Assembly (NCBI GenBank): GCA_963778895.1
Contig: CAVZVZ010000005.1
Span: forward strand, 1,550,001-1,614,000
Length of the DNA stretch: 64,000 bases
Direction: 5' to 3'
From: CAVZVZ01 sp963778895
GTDB taxonomy: Bacteria; Actinomycetota; Acidimicrobiia; Acidimicrobiales; Acidimicrobilacustridaceae
The number at the start of each line of letters is the position of its first letter. Position 1 is the first letter of the stretch. Of the stretch, positions 28,428 through 37,531 are shown piece by piece. The notes under the pieces were generated by a model. The model was not told the DNA's origin. It saw only the letters and a program-made list of their open reading frames with translations, and ran no database searches. The position numbers and the translations under genes are program-made.

Positions 28428-29189
28428 GTGCCTGCTGAACGCGGTGTCATCTACGTCGCGACGGGTGAGCGGTGCAACGCCGAGGTCTTCCAGTCCGTCC
28501 GCTCGCTACGCGTGCATCATCCCGGTGTTCCGGTAACCCTGTTCACCGACCTGAACGTCCGCGATGACGACTTCGACGAGGTACGTCGCATCGCCGAACC
28601 GCGCCACGACTGGACCGACAAGATCACGCCGCTGCTCGAGTCACCCTACGTCCGCACGATCTTCCTCGACACCGACACCTACATCTGCGGCTCGCTCGAC
28701 CCGGTGTTCCGCCTTCTCGATCGGTTCGAACTGGCGGTGGCACACGACACGGTCCGCTCCGACGATCGGTGGAGCCCGGACGTGCCCCCCACCTTCCCCG
28801 AACTGAACACCGGCGTGCTCGCGTATCGCCTCACCGACGGAGTGCGGTCGCTGTTCGAGGACTGGCTCGCCGATCTCGATGTTCAGCAATCGTTCCGCCA
28901 ATTGTTGTGGGCGGCCGACGTGACGTTCGGGGTACTGCCCCCGGAGTTCAACCTCCTCGTTCGGTATCCGACGGCGATCGGCGGAGCCGGGCACGCGACC
29001 GTGCTGCACAGCCACGCCGAGGATCTCGATCGGGTCGCCCGTTTGGTCAACCGCTCGCAGGACGCGCGTGTCGTGTTACCGACGATCGGTCATGTCGATC
29101 CGTCGAGCGCAGTGATCCTGAGCCGTCGCGGCAACCAGCTGCTCCGCGTGGCCGGACGAATCAGGGCGATCTTCGGCCGTACGCCCTAG
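28428..29189 (+). CDS. Glycosyltransferase-like protein (GT8-type nucleotide-diphospho-sugar fold)
   Basis: 253 residues. N-terminal Rossmann part GVIYVATGERCNAEVFQSVR, the metal-binding DxD in TIFLDTDTYICGSLDPVFRL near residue 80, then FPELNTGVLAYRLT and a Trp/Asp segment. It probably transfers a sugar from a nucleotide donor; acceptor unknown. No membrane span. GTG start, leaderless. Its TAG stop shares CTAG with the stop of the convergent aldo/keto reductase. Confidence 0.7.
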   Translation: MPAERGVIYVATGERCNAEVFQSVRSLRVHHPGVPVTLFTDLNVRDDDFDEVRRIAEPRHDWTDKITPLLESPYVRTIFLDTDTYICGSLDPVFRLLDRFELAVAHDTVRSDDRWSPDVPPTFPELNTGVLAYRLTDGVRSLFEDWLADLDVQQSFRQLLWAADVTFGVLPPEFNLLVRYPTAIGGAGHATVLHSHAEDLDRVARLVNRSQDARVVLPTIGHVDPSSAVILSRRGNQLLRVAGRIRAIFGRTP

Positions 29190-30163
29190 GCGGCGGAGCG
29201 GCGGGCCGCGACCATCGCCGGCAGCGCCGCCACACCCCGCCGCGGTTGGAAGCGATCGCTCTCGTCGGTGAGACGCGCGTCCTGGTCCGGGGTGAGGTCG
29301 ATGTCGGCGGCCTCGCAGTTGCGTTGGAGCTGCTCGACGCTGCTCGCCCCCGGGATCGCGACCACATTGGGTCGACGGATCACCCAAGCCAAAGCGATCT
29401 GGGCGGGAGTGGCGCCGTGTGCCTGGGCGATCTCGCGCAAAGCGGTGATGAGGCCGGCGGCCCGTTCGAGGTTCTCGGTGAGGAACAACGGGTTGTTGGC
29501 CCGCGCCGAGCCCGGCGGCGGATGATCGACGTCGTAGCGTCCACCGAGCAGTCCCTGCGCGAGCGGGCTGTACGCGATCACCAACCGGTCGAACTCTTGC
29601 GCGTACGGCACCGCGCCGCCGTCGCGGTCGGGCTTGCGGCACGCCAGGCTGTACTGCACTTGATTCGACAGCACGGGCACGCCGAGCGACCGTTCGGCGC
29701 GACGCCACCACTCCGTCGGGAAGTTGCTCACGCCGACGTGCCGAACGAGCCCGACGTCGAGCAGTGCCTTCATGCCCCGCATGGTGGCCGGCACCGGCAC
29801 GAACGGGTTCGGCCAATGCACTTGGTACAAGTCGATGTGGTCGACGCCGAGACGCTTGGCGGACTGCACCGCTCGCCACTGCACAATCGGTGACAGAGGG
29901 AGCACCGGGAAGACCTTCGACGCAATGAACGCCTCGCCCCGCCGCTCGCGGAGCGCCTCGCCGAGGATGTGCTCGGACCGGCCCATGCCGTAGATCTCGG
30001 CCGTGTCGAACAGGTTCACATCCCGCTCGAGCGCCTCACGCACGATCTCGGCGGCCGTCGTCGACGCGTATTGATCGCCGTAGCCCCACTCGCTCGATCC
30101 GAACTGCCAGGTGCCGACACCGATCGCCGACAGGCGGACACCGTTTACCTCTACGAAGCGCAT
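29186..30163 (-). CDS. Aldo/keto reductase
   Basis: 325 residues. (beta/alpha)8 oxidoreductase with the tetrad: Asp and Tyr in NLFDTAEIYGMGRSE, Lys in AFIASKVFPV, His in IDLYQVHWPNP; NADPH region near VVAIPGASSVEQLQRN. It reduces carbonyl compounds with NADPH; substrate unknown. ATG 30163 lies seven bases behind TAGCCT. The frame continues upstream in phase through the preceding gene, but those residues belong to a different family. Confidence 0.9.
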   Translation of the reverse strand: MRFVEVNGVRLSAIGVGTWQFGSSEWGYGDQYASTTAAEIVREALERDVNLFDTAEIYGMGRSEHILGEALRERRGEAFIASKVFPVLPLSPIVQWRAVQSAKRLGVDHIDLYQVHWPNPFVPVPATMRGMKALLDVGLVRHVGVSNFPTEWWRRAERSLGVPVLSNQVQYSLACRKPDRDGGAVPYAQEFDRLVIAYSPLAQGLLGGRYDVDHPPPGSARANNPLFLTENLERAAGLITALREIAQAHGATPAQIALAWVIRRPNVVAIPGASSVEQLQRNCEAADIDLTPDQDARLTDESDRFQPRRGVAALPAMVAARRSAA

Positions 30164-30170
30164 GTGGCCG

Positions 30171-30176
30171 AGGCTA
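30171..30176 (-). promoter_or_regulatory. -10 box TAGCCT for the aldo/keto reductase
   Basis: Seven bases before ATG 30163, no ribosome site. Confidence 0.45.
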
Positions 30177-30180
30177 TGCC

Positions 30181-30520
30181 TCAGCCCGAGGCGTCGCGTT
30201 CGGCGATCAGCCGCTTGGGTGCGCGGCGTCGCCAGGAGTCCTCGAGGAGCTCGCCGACGACCGCCTTCGGGGCCTTCGCCAACGTGACGCGCACACCGCT
30301 GAGCTTCTTGCCCCACCACAGCTCGGCGACAGGCGGCGGGAGCCTCGGCCACGGCCGCGGCGGTGTCGTCGGCGTCCACGAACACGTGGAGGTGCTTCTC
30401 GTCGGGCATGGTGGCGAAGATCTTGTTGCGCACGCGGAATGACGGAAAGCCGTGATGGTCCTGCTCGGTTGCCTCGGGAAGAGCCATCGCCAGACGCCGC
30501 GCGTCGCGCGCCGTGGTCAT
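30181..30520 (-). CDS. MmcQ/YjbR family protein, one frame break
   Basis: About 112 residues after correction. N-terminal half: ARRLAMALPEATEQDHHGFP, FRVRNKIFATMPDE, LHVFVDADD; C-terminal half in the next frame: VAELWWGKKLSGVRVTLAKA and LLEDSWRRRAPKRLIAER. The break is near 30332 (GCCGCCTGTCGCC, one surplus T). CyaY-like fold of unknown function, sometimes called DNA-binding. Lies directly upstream of the aldo/keto reductase. Confidence 0.75.
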
Positions 30521-30524
30521 GGGG

Positions 30525-30968
30525 TCATCGCATCCGTACGCGCTTGAGCGCTTCGGGCATCTCGCCGGTCACGTGCGTGCCGAGCGGCCGCTCGGCCAAC
30601 AGTCCCGGACCGTCATCGGGTACGTCACATGCGAGCTCTTCACCGCGGTCGACCGCTTGGCCACGCAGGAACAGACGACAGTCCCACTCCGTCTCGATCG
30701 ACATCGACTCGGCGATGCCATCGAAGAGATCGATCACTGCACCGTCGTCGTCGGGATACATCGTGCTCAGGTAGTCCGGCGCGTAGATGCACACTCCGGC
30801 GACCTCACCGACGACACGCTGATCGGGGCCGGGCCAGAAGTCCTCGTAGAGGAACGGCGCCGTCGATTCGCAGCAACCCGTGCCGATCGTGATGGTCAAC
30901 TCGCCGCTACGCGCTCGCTTCGCTCGCTCCACCACGGCCGTGGCACGGGGAGTTGCGGTCACACGCAT
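30525..30968 (-). CDS. DUF779 family protein
   Basis: 147 residues with the family signature TITIGTGCCESTAPFLYED (paired cysteines) and a conserved acidic core (YPDDDGAVIDLF). DUF779 proteins are often encoded beside acetaldehyde/aldehyde dehydrogenases; none lies here. Leaderless ATG 30968. Five bases separate it from the YjbR gene. Confidence 0.8.
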   Translation of the reverse strand: MRVTATPRATAVVERAKRARSGELTITIGTGCCESTAPFLYEDFWPGPDQRVVGEVAGVCIYAPDYLSTMYPDDDGAVIDLFDGIAESMSIETEWDCRLFLRGQAVDRGEELACDVPDDGPGLLAERPLGTHVTGEMPEALKRVRMR

Positions 30969-30975
30969 GGGTGTC

Positions 30976-30981
30976 AGCCTA
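30976..30981 (-). promoter_or_regulatory. -10 box TAGGCT for the DUF779 gene
   Basis: Seven bases before ATG 30968, no ribosome site. Confidence 0.45.
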
Positions 30982-30989
30982 CTGCCGGG

Positions 30990-31755
30990 TCAGATCGAGT
31001 CCGATAGGGGCGACACCAACGCGGTGAGGTAGTTCGCGCCGGTCCGGCCGTCGTACACCCACGCTCGCAGCTCCGTCCCTCGCACCTGTGTCGCGACGAT
31101 CACGTCGGCATCTCTTTCGATCGCGTCGCGGTACTCCAGCTCGGCCCGGTACGGCGGCCGCAGCGAGCCCACCTCGATCAATGCCTGCTCGACGACCGAC
31201 CAACTGGCGGCGTTGTTCACGTGGCCGAGCAGATCGAAGTCACTGAAGCGGAGCGGCCAGGCCTCGATCGACGGAGTCGGCGGGCGGCGTGGTGTCGTGC
31301 TGGAGCTTGGCGGAGACGCGCCGTCCACCGGCGGCCTCGCCGTAGGTCGACATGAAGACGTCGGTCAGCGGACGCGGGCGCCCGGTCTCGGCGTCGATCC
31401 GCACCCACAACGACGTCGATTCGACGTGGCCACCCTGGTCACCGTGCATCGCAACCCGGCGTTCGGCCCACCGACCGCCGGTGCCGGAGCAGAACGTCTG
31501 CAGCGTGAGCAGCTCCCGGAACGCCGGGGCGCGGTGCACCTCGAACACGCCGCGACGCGCGACCCACGCCATCTCGTCGGGCAGCGCGGCGTCGGCAGTG
31601 TCGTCACCCGCGATGTCCTGCACGTATGCGGCCAGGGCGTCGAAGCGGGCCCGACCGCCGGGACTCACGTCGCCGAAGCGAACTCGACGCTCCACGGCAA
31701 AGACCCGGCCCGACGTGGGGATCGGAACGATCAGATCGGCAGCCGGCTCACTCAT
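30990..31755 (-). CDS. Acyl-ACP thioesterase-like hotdog protein, one frame break
   Basis: About 254 residues after correction, with two hotdog domains: ERRVRFGDVSPGGRARFDAL at the N-terminus and RFSDFDLLGHVNNAASWSVV in the second half, the classical FatA/FatB-like arrangement with Asn-His. It would release fatty acids from acyl carrier protein. The frame breaks around 31275-31300 between KLQHDT and IEAWPLR; net surplus one base. Leaderless ATG 31755 behind TACGGT. Confidence 0.78.
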
Positions 31756-31762
31756 CGGCGTG

Positions 31763-31768
31763 ACCGTA
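31763..31768 (-). promoter_or_regulatory. -10 box TACGGT for the thioesterase gene
   Basis: Seven bases before ATG 31755. Confidence 0.4.
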
Positions 31769-31905
31769 TCGGAGCGGCGCCGACACGCCGTTACCCTGGT
31801 CGGAGCCGGTTTCGCACAAATCTCCGAAATTGCGTTGACGAAGGCCGTCCCTGCATGGTGCGATGTGCGTCCAAAGATTCCCGAGGACACAGGAACCAAT
31901 TCGCG

Positions 31906-32086
31906 ATGAACACGCAGACGATCGCCAAGAAGCGCACGGTGGCCATGGCCGCCGCGCTCGCGCGCTGGCATCGGCATCGCGATTTGCGGCCGGTCCCCGT
32001 GGTACGGCGCCAACGCGAAGCACGTGGTTACGACCGTGTTCGCCGACCACCTCCGTGCCCGGTGGCTCGAGGAGTCCTCGCAGTAA
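31906..32086 (+). CDS. Small protein of unknown function (59 aa), one frame break
   Basis: Removing one base near 31962 (CTCGCGCGCTGG) joins NTQTIAKKRTVAMAAALA to AGIGIAICGRSPWYGANAKH and VVTTVFADHLRARWLEESSQ. The result is a 59-residue protein with a basic start and a short hydrophobic segment. CAGGAA precedes the ATG, and a strong terminator at 32115 follows. No family recognised. Confidence 0.5.
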
Positions 32087-32114
32087 GTACACGAACTGCG
32101 AAAAGGATCGCTCC

Positions 32115-32150
32115 GAAGGCCGCCGGAAACCCCGGCGGCCTTCTTGCATT
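32115..32150 (+). terminator. Rho-independent terminator
   Basis: GAAGGCCGCCGG and CCGGCGGCCTTC pair perfectly (12 bp) over a five-base loop, followed by TTGCATT. Ends the small gene at 31906-32086 and insulates whiB. Confidence 0.75.
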
Positions 32151-32276
32151 CCAGGGGCCGCTTTCGCCTGACGACCGACCACCACCATCTACGACAAACC
32201 CGAGCCCAACGAAACAAGACAGGCCACGCCACCGACGGGGGGATCCGCCGGCGGCCACAAAGAGAGGGAAGAACCG

Positions 32277-32624
32277 ATGCTCGCCCAGGTGAGTGGGGAG
32301 AACGTGATCGAGGACTGGTGGGAAGACGCTCGCTGCCGCGACGGCGAGGGCTCCCTGACCCGCGTCTTCTTCTCCGAGGAGCTCCAGGACATTGCACGGG
32401 CCAAGACCATCTGCAGTGAGTGCCCGGCCATCCTCGAGTGCCTCGAAGGAGCCATCGCGCGACACGAGCCATGGGGTGTGTGGGGAGGGCAGATGTTCCT
32501 GAACGGGAAGATCCTGGCGACCAAGCGGCGCCGGGGCCGACCCCCGAAGACCCCCCGCCCCGAAGACCAGCTGCCCGACATCCCGGTGCCGGTGCACCTC
32601 CAGACATACCTGCGGTCTGCTTGA
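32277..32624 (+). CDS. WhiB-family Fe-S regulator, WhiB7-like with AT-hook
   Basis: 115 residues with the four cluster cysteines (DARCRDGEG, ICSECPAILECLEG), the GVWGG turn, and a basic AT-hook KRRRGRPPK near residue 85. WhiB7 activates intrinsic antibiotic-resistance genes with SigA, and the RGRP AT-hook is its hallmark; WhiB2 lacks it. Ribosome site GAGAGGGAAG. About 125 bases of leader separate the terminator upstream from the ATG, room for the leader control known for whiB7, but no convincing leader peptide is seen. Confidence 0.85.
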   Translation: MLAQVSGENVIEDWWEDARCRDGEGSLTRVFFSEELQDIARAKTICSECPAILECLEGAIARHEPWGVWGGQMFLNGKILATKRRRGRPPKTPRPEDQLPDIPVPVHLQTYLRSA

Positions 32625-32638
32625 GCGCAGTTGATCAC

Positions 32639-32675
32639 CCCGCTGCCGGATGTGCCCCCCGCATCCGGCAGCGGG
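32639..32675 (+). terminator. Strong hairpin downstream of whiB
   Basis: CCCGCTGCCGGATG (32639-32652) pairs with CATCCGGCAGCGGG (to 32675) across an eight- to nine-base loop. No T-run. Probably ends the whiB transcript. Confidence 0.6.
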
Positions 32676-32887
32676 CCGGGCTGCCGTCCTGATGGCGAGC
32701 CGGGGTGACGGCAGGAGTGGTGTATCGCCGCTCTGATGACCGAGCCCGGGCCTGCCGGATCGTGCAGCCCAAGACCGACGGGCGCCGCCGCCTGCGCTGA
32801 TCCTGTGAGACAGCGACCGGCCGGCGCCCGTTGCGGTTCTGCCGACTGTCTTGTCCGGGACGGCCGGCGGTACCGTCGGGGCGCTCT

Positions 32888-33526
32888 ATGACCGACGTGG
32901 CCCCACCCGAAAGCCCGCCGCCGCCTCCCGAAGCACCCGCTCGCCGGCGCGTGAGCCGCGGAGTGCTGTGGGCCGCCGGCCTCGCCATGGTCGTGCTCGC
33001 CATCGCCACCGTCGTGGCTTTCAGCGCTGATACCGGCGGCAAGAAGGTGCAGGGGATCCAGTTCGACGGTTCCAGCCAGTTGCAGGGCCGCGACCTGACC
33101 GGCGAGTCAGTGCCGGACATCCGACTCGACCGCTTCGACGGCGGTGAGCTCACCGGCACCACGGGATCGTTGGCCGACTACCGAGGTCAGCCGATGGTCG
33201 TGAACTTCTTCGCGTCGAACTGCACCCCGTGCGTCACCGAGATGCCCGACTTCGAACAGGTGCGCAGCCGCACGGGGGCCAATGTCGCGTTCGTCGGCGT
33301 CGACACGCTCGAACAGCAGGAGAGCGGAAGCCAGATCGTCAAGCAGACGGGTGTCGGCTACAACATCCTGTTCGACAAGCAAGGTCAGATCGCCACGGCG
33401 ATCGACCTGCTGAACATGCCCACAACGCTCTTCGTGGACGCGAACGGAACCATCGTCAAGGTCCACACCGGTCGACTCTCGCAGTCCGATCTCGAAACGA
33501 TCATTCGCGACGACCTGCACGCATGA
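32888..33526 (+). CDS. Membrane-anchored thioredoxin-like protein (TlpA/ResA/CcmG type)
   Basis: 212 residues: proline-rich cytoplasmic start, one span (VLWAAGLAMVVLAIATVVAF), then a thioredoxin fold with VVNFFASNCTPCVTEMPDFE (CxxC near residue 118) and cis-Pro in NMPTTLFVDANG. It reduces disulfides outside the membrane, for example in apocytochrome c, and is paired with CcdA, its usual electron donor. The next gene overlaps its stop (ATGA). Confidence 0.88.
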   Translation: MTDVAPPESPPPPPEAPARRRVSRGVLWAAGLAMVVLAIATVVAFSADTGGKKVQGIQFDGSSQLQGRDLTGESVPDIRLDRFDGGELTGTTGSLADYRGQPMVVNFFASNCTPCVTEMPDFEQVRSRTGANVAFVGVDTLEQQESGSQIVKQTGVGYNILFDKQGQIATAIDLLNMPTTLFVDANGTIVKVHTGRLSQSDLETIIRDDLHA

Positions 33527-34377
33527 TCGACGCGCCTCTGGCCTACGCGTTCGGGGTGGGCATGGTGGCCACCTTCAATCCGTGCGGCTTCGCCATGCTG
33601 CCGGCGTACCTCTCGTACTTCTTGGGCCTCGAAGGATCGACCCATCCGGACGAACGAGCGAGCATGCTGCGCGCCCTGGCGGTCGGTTTGTCGGTAACGG
33701 TCGGCTTCCTCGTGGTGTTCGCGATCATCGGTGTCGTACTGAAGGGCAGCCTCGACACGATCCAGCAGCGCCTGCCGTGGGTGACCCTGATCCTGGGGCT
33801 CGGATTGATCGTCCTCGGCATCTGGTTCCTGATGGGCCGCACGGTGAACCTCCCGATCCCGAAGCCCGCACGGGCGCATGAGGGACGGGAACTGTGGTCG
33901 ACCTTCCTTTTCGGCGTGTCGTACGCGCTGGTGTCGCTCTCGTGCACCATCCCCACCTTCCTCATTGCGGTGACGGCGACCTTCGAAGAGGAGAACTTCG
34001 TTTCTGGCCTCGCGGTCTTCCTCGCGTACGGCTTGGGTATGGGACTCGTCCTGATGGTGCTCACGATGGCGATCGCATTGGCCGAACAAGGACTGGTTCG
34101 CAACCTGCGAAGCGTGCTGCCCTACGTGCATCGCGTCTCGGGCGCGCTGCTCGCGCTCGCGGGCGCATACGTCGCGTACTACGGGTGGTACGAGCTACGG
34201 GTGCGGAACGGCGACACCACGGGCGGAGCCGTCGCCACCTGGGTGTTCGATCTGAACTCACGAGTGAGCAACTGGATCCAGGACGTCGGTCCTGTGCGGA
34301 TCGGCCTGCTCCTCACGACGTTGGTCGTCGCCGCCATCTTCTTCACCGCGTTCCACCGATCCCGTCAGAAGGTCTGA
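33523..34377 (+). CDS. ccdA: CcdA-family cytochrome c biogenesis thiol transporter
   Basis: 284 residues with six or seven membrane spans. The first conserved cysteine lies in VATFNPCGFAMLPAYLSYF and the second in SYALVSLSCTIPTFLIA, both in transmembrane helices as in CcdA/DsbD. It moves electrons from cytoplasmic thioredoxin across the membrane to the adjacent TlpA-like protein. Start overlaps the upstream stop. Relevant to the caa3 oxidase with its cytochrome c domain encoded 12 kb away. Confidence 0.92.
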   Translation: MIDAPLAYAFGVGMVATFNPCGFAMLPAYLSYFLGLEGSTHPDERASMLRALAVGLSVTVGFLVVFAIIGVVLKGSLDTIQQRLPWVTLILGLGLIVLGIWFLMGRTVNLPIPKPARAHEGRELWSTFLFGVSYALVSLSCTIPTFLIAVTATFEEENFVSGLAVFLAYGLGMGLVLMVLTMAIALAEQGLVRNLRSVLPYVHRVSGALLALAGAYVAYYGWYELRVRNGDTTGGAVATWVFDLNSRVSNWIQDVGPVRIGLLLTTLVVAAIFFTAFHRSRQKV

Positions 34378-34380
34378 CGA

Positions 34381-35001
34381 GTGTTCGACGAGCTGTTGGC
34401 CCATCCCGGCGTGGAGGAGGACCTGCAGCTGCGGTCGCGGTTCGGGTTCATGGCCTTCCACGGCGGATCGCTCGAAGAGATGACCGATGTGATCGCGGCG
34501 GCAGCCGCCGAGCGGGCCGGCGCGTCGCTGTATGCGGTGCGACAACCGGCCGATTTCCAGTGGCACATCCCGTCGAACTTGATCGACCCGATGCATTCGA
34601 CCGCCCTGCAGGAGTTCCTCGACCATGTCGACGTGGCCATAGCCGTGCACGGGTTCGGCCGCCAAGAGATGTGGGCCACGCTGTTGCTGGGCGGGGGCAA
34701 TCGCGAGCTGGCTGGAACGCTCGCGACCGAGCTGACGGATCGGCTACCGCAGTACACGGTGCTCGACGAGATCGATGCGATCCCGACACCGCTGCGCGGA
34801 CTGCACCCGGACAACCCAGTCAACCTGCCGAAGGGCGGTGGCGTGCAGCTCGAGCTCCCGCCGCGCGTGCGCGGCATGGGCCCGTACTGGAAAGAGTGGG
34901 AGGGCGAAGGTCTGACGCCTCACACCGAAGCCCTCATCGACGGTCTGGCTGTTACGGCACAGTCGTCGCCGTGGTCGCATCGCTCGACTGATAGTCGCTG
35001 A
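34381..35001 (+). CDS. Poly-gamma-glutamate hydrolase-like protein (UPF0714/PF05908 type)
   Basis: 206 residues. Metallo-carboxypeptidase-like family with FGFMAFHGGSLEEMTD (first His), FQWHIPSNLID, and VAIAVHGFGRQEMWATLLLG. Relatives include phage poly-gamma-glutamate hydrolases and bacterial proteins of unknown role. GTG start three bases after ccdA. Its last 50 bases overlap the convergent gene, so the last residues (HRSTDSR) may be an artefact of a shifted stop. Confidence 0.7.
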   Translation: MFDELLAHPGVEEDLQLRSRFGFMAFHGGSLEEMTDVIAAAAAERAGASLYAVRQPADFQWHIPSNLIDPMHSTALQEFLDHVDVAIAVHGFGRQEMWATLLLGGGNRELAGTLATELTDRLPQYTVLDEIDAIPTPLRGLHPDNPVNLPKGGGVQLELPPRVRGMGPYWKEWEGEGLTPHTEALIDGLAVTAQSSPWSHRSTDSR

Positions 35002-36041
35002 GCGTCTCCGCCGAGCGGACGAGGTCCTGCCACGTCTCGTCATCCGTCTCCCGGAGCGACTCCGCCAACGCCCGAGCCTCGTCCTCATTGACCGCGACCG
35101 TCGCGAGGAGCGTGTGGTCGTCCTCCCACCACAATAAGAGTGTGCCCAACTCCATATGGTCGGCTGCCGACGGGATCCTCGGGTCGGCTCGCATCACAAG
35201 CATGTAGCCGCGACGGCCACGCACCTGGGTGGTCTCGATGCCGTTCGCCTCCGCCAAGGTCCAAGCTTGCGAACGCGGCAACGCAACAGCAGCGATCGTG
35301 GTGGCGACGCCCTTCGATCCTGGATACATGAGGACATATCCGGGCGCTGGGTCGAGAAGCACACTGATGGCGTCGGGCAGCGGCGGCGAGTAGTTGCCGG
35401 CGTCGTCGGTACCACGTACTACCTCGCGATAGCCCGGCGGTACGGAGACTGTGAGCACACCGCCGTCGTCGATCGCGATGGAGTCCCGGATCATCACCAG
35501 GTCCGACTCGGCGATTCGCAGGGTTGTCAGGCTGACGTACCGGCCTCGATCATCCGTCCAATTCACATAGCTACGCTCGCCTTGGGTTTCGATCTTCGCC
35601 GGGACCGGGTCCAGACGCAGTGCCACCCCGCCTGGACCCGGCGTTACCAGAGTGAGCGTCACGACGCTTGACGCATCGGTGGGCATATCCGAGACGTCGT
35701 TCGTCCAGATGATCCGCTCGACAGTCGCGTTGGAGACGGTGCTACCAGTCAGTCTTGCGGGCAGCTCTACGAGCGTTGGCGTGCCGTTCGGAGCCGGGTT
35801 CGGTAGGTAGTGCGCGACGCCATCCGGTGTGCTGATCACCCGTTGTTCGTCAGTGCCGCGGGTCGCGAGGAAGACGCCGGCGCTCACGAGCACCAGGACG
35901 ATGACGACCGCAAGACCTGTGCGCTGTACGCGGGCGCGACGAACATAGCGATCGACTCCCTGTCGGCCACCCACGCCATCGGCCGGCGAGCTGATCGTCG
36001 CGAGCCGACCGCAGGTCTCGTTGCAGCTCGTCAACCCGCAT
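34952..36041 (-). CDS. Membrane-anchored partner of the ECF sigma factor (anti-sigma-like position), one frame break
   Basis: About 362 residues after correction. N-terminus VDELQRDLRSARDDQLAGRW from ATG 36041, which overlaps the sigma stop by 11 bases; after a break near 35990, a basic stretch and one span (GLAVVIVLVLVSAGVFLATR), then a long extracytoplasmic beta-rich domain. Sigma-coupled genes with a short cytoplasmic N-terminus and one span are commonly anti-sigma factors; no zinc HxxxCxxC motif is visible, so the role is inferred from position only. Confidence 0.6.
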
Positions 36042-36522
36042 GGCTCACCTCCTCGTCTTCGTCATCCTCGAGTTCCACGCGCAGCTGATTCAGTGCGGTG
36101 TGCAGGGTCGACTTGATCGTTCCGGTCGCGCAGCCGAGTGCCTTGGCCACGTCCGCGTTGGGCAAGTCGCACAGGTAGCGCAACACGACGGCGGCGCGCT
36201 GACGCGGTGGCAACGCGTCGAGCGCATCGCGAATGGAAACGGACGACGCGACCGATTCGGCAGGGTCGTCGGCATCGCCCGTTACCGACTGGTCGAACTC
36301 GCGGTCGGCGCGCTTGATCCAGCGCTTCATCTGGTTCATGGCGACCACGAGCACCCAGCCGACCGGGCGCTCCATCTGCGCCACCGATGGCCACCGGCGG
36401 TAGGCCTTGGCAAAGGCTTCTTGGGCCGCATCCTCGGCGCGGGCCCGGTCGCCCACGGCCAACGTCAACGACCGAACCACCTGGTCGTAGTTGTCGGCGA
36501 AGAAGTCGTCGAAGCCGCCCAT
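36031..36522 (-). CDS. ECF-type RNA polymerase sigma factor (SigE/SigM-like)
   Basis: About 163 residues from ATG 36522. Region 2: FFADNYDQVVRSLTLAVGDR, AEDAAQEAFAKAYRRWPSV, VGWVLVVAMNQMKRWIKR; region 4: DALDALPPRQRAAVVLRYLC and ADVAKALGCATGTIKSTLHT. Directs transcription in response to an envelope signal. It ends inside the start of the membrane partner gene (11-base overlap). An upstream extension of 22 codons is possible but has no family match. Confidence 0.88.
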   Translation of the reverse strand: MGGFDDFFADNYDQVVRSLTLAVGDRARAEDAAQEAFAKAYRRWPSVAQMERPVGWVLVVAMNQMKRWIKRADREFDQSVTGDADDPAESVASSVSIRDALDALPPRQRAAVVLRYLCDLPNADVAKALGCATGTIKSTLHTALNQLRVELEDDEDEEVSHAG

Positions 36523-36573
36523 CACCCCTACAAGCCCTCGAAGTACCAAAAGGTTCAGTCCCGGCCCCGACGT

Positions 36574-36579
36574 TAGGGT
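36574..36579 (+). promoter_or_regulatory. -10 box TAGGGT for the F420-type oxidoreductase
   Basis: Seven bases before ATG 36587. Confidence 0.45.
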
Positions 36580-36586
36580 TCGCGGC

Positions 36587-37531
36587 ATGGACCTACGGAT
36601 CTTCGTCGAACCCCAGCAAGGCGCCAGCTACGAGCAACAGCTGGCGGTCGCGCAACTGGCCGAGCAGCTCGGCTTCGATGCGTTCTTCCGCTCGGACCAC
36701 CTACTGGTCATCGGTGAGCCGCCGGCCAACCCCTCTGGCGTACCCGGTCCGACCGACAGCTGGGTCACACTCGGCGCGATCGCTCGTGAGACCTCGACGA
36801 TTCGGCTGGGCACGATGGTGACCTCCGCGACGTTCCGATTGCCGGGACCGCTCGCCATCGCGGTGGCGCAGGTCGACGCTATGAGCAACGGTCGCGTCGA
36901 GCTCGGCATCGGCGCCGGCTGGTACGACACCGAGCACCTGGCCTACGGCGTGCCGTTCGCGTCGACCAACGAGCGGTTCGAGCGACTCGAGGAGCAGCTC
37001 GAGATCATCACCGGCCTGTGGCGTTGTCCGATCGACTCGCAGTACAGCTTCGAAGGCAAGCACTACACGATCGTGGGTTCACCGGCGCTGCCGAAACCCG
37101 CGCAGGACGGCGGGCCGCCGGTCATCATCGGCGGCTGGGGCCCGAAGCGAACGCCGCGACTGGCCGCCGAGTACGCCGCGGAGTTCAACGTGCCGTTCTC
37201 GCCCGCCAACGCCTTCGCCGATCAATGCGACAAGGTGCGCGAGGCGTGCAGCAAGGCGGGGCGTGACCCGGAGACGATGATCTTCTCCGTGGCCCAGGTG
37301 ATCTGCTGTGGTGAGAACGAGGACGAGCTGGCCCGGCGCGCCGCGGTGATCGGCCGCAGCGTCGAGGACCTCCGCGAGAACGCCATCGCCGGTACGCCGT
37401 CCGAGGTCCTCGACACGTTGGCCGCGTTCGCGGAGGGCGGTGCCGAGCGCGTGTACCTGCAGACGCTCGACATGACCGATCTCGACCACGTCAGCCTCCT
37501 CGGCGAACAGGTCCTGAAACTGTTGCCCTAG
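36587..37531 (+). CDS. LLM-class F420-dependent oxidoreductase
   Basis: 314 residues of the luciferase-like monooxygenase family: LAEQLGFDAFFRSDHLLVIG, RLGTMVTSATFRLPGPLAI, RVELGIGAGWYDTEHLAYG, and PPVIIGGWGPKRTPRLAAEY. In actinobacteria most of these use coenzyme F420 rather than FMN. Substrate unknown. Its TAG stop shares CTAG with the convergent pdxH stop. Confidence 0.88.
   Translation: MDLRIFVEPQQGASYEQQLAVAQLAEQLGFDAFFRSDHLLVIGEPPANPSGVPGPTDSWVTLGAIARETSTIRLGTMVTSATFRLPGPLAIAVAQVDAMSNGRVELGIGAGWYDTEHLAYGVPFASTNERFERLEEQLEIITGLWRCPIDSQYSFEGKHYTIVGSPALPKPAQDGGPPVIIGGWGPKRTPRLAAEYAAEFNVPFSPANAFADQCDKVREACSKAGRDPETMIFSVAQVICCGENEDELARRAAVIGRSVEDLRENAIAGTPSEVLDTLAAFAEGGAERVYLQTLDMTDLDHVSLLGEQVLKLLP

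Noticed and set aside
31213..32292. A long plus-strand frame over the thioesterase and the small gene
   Set aside because: It is antisense to the two hotdog domains and its only real part is the start of the 59-residue gene, which continues in another frame.
36523..36588. A 22-residue extension of the ECF sigma factor
   Set aside because: The extra residues do not match region 2 and run across the divergent promoter of the next gene.
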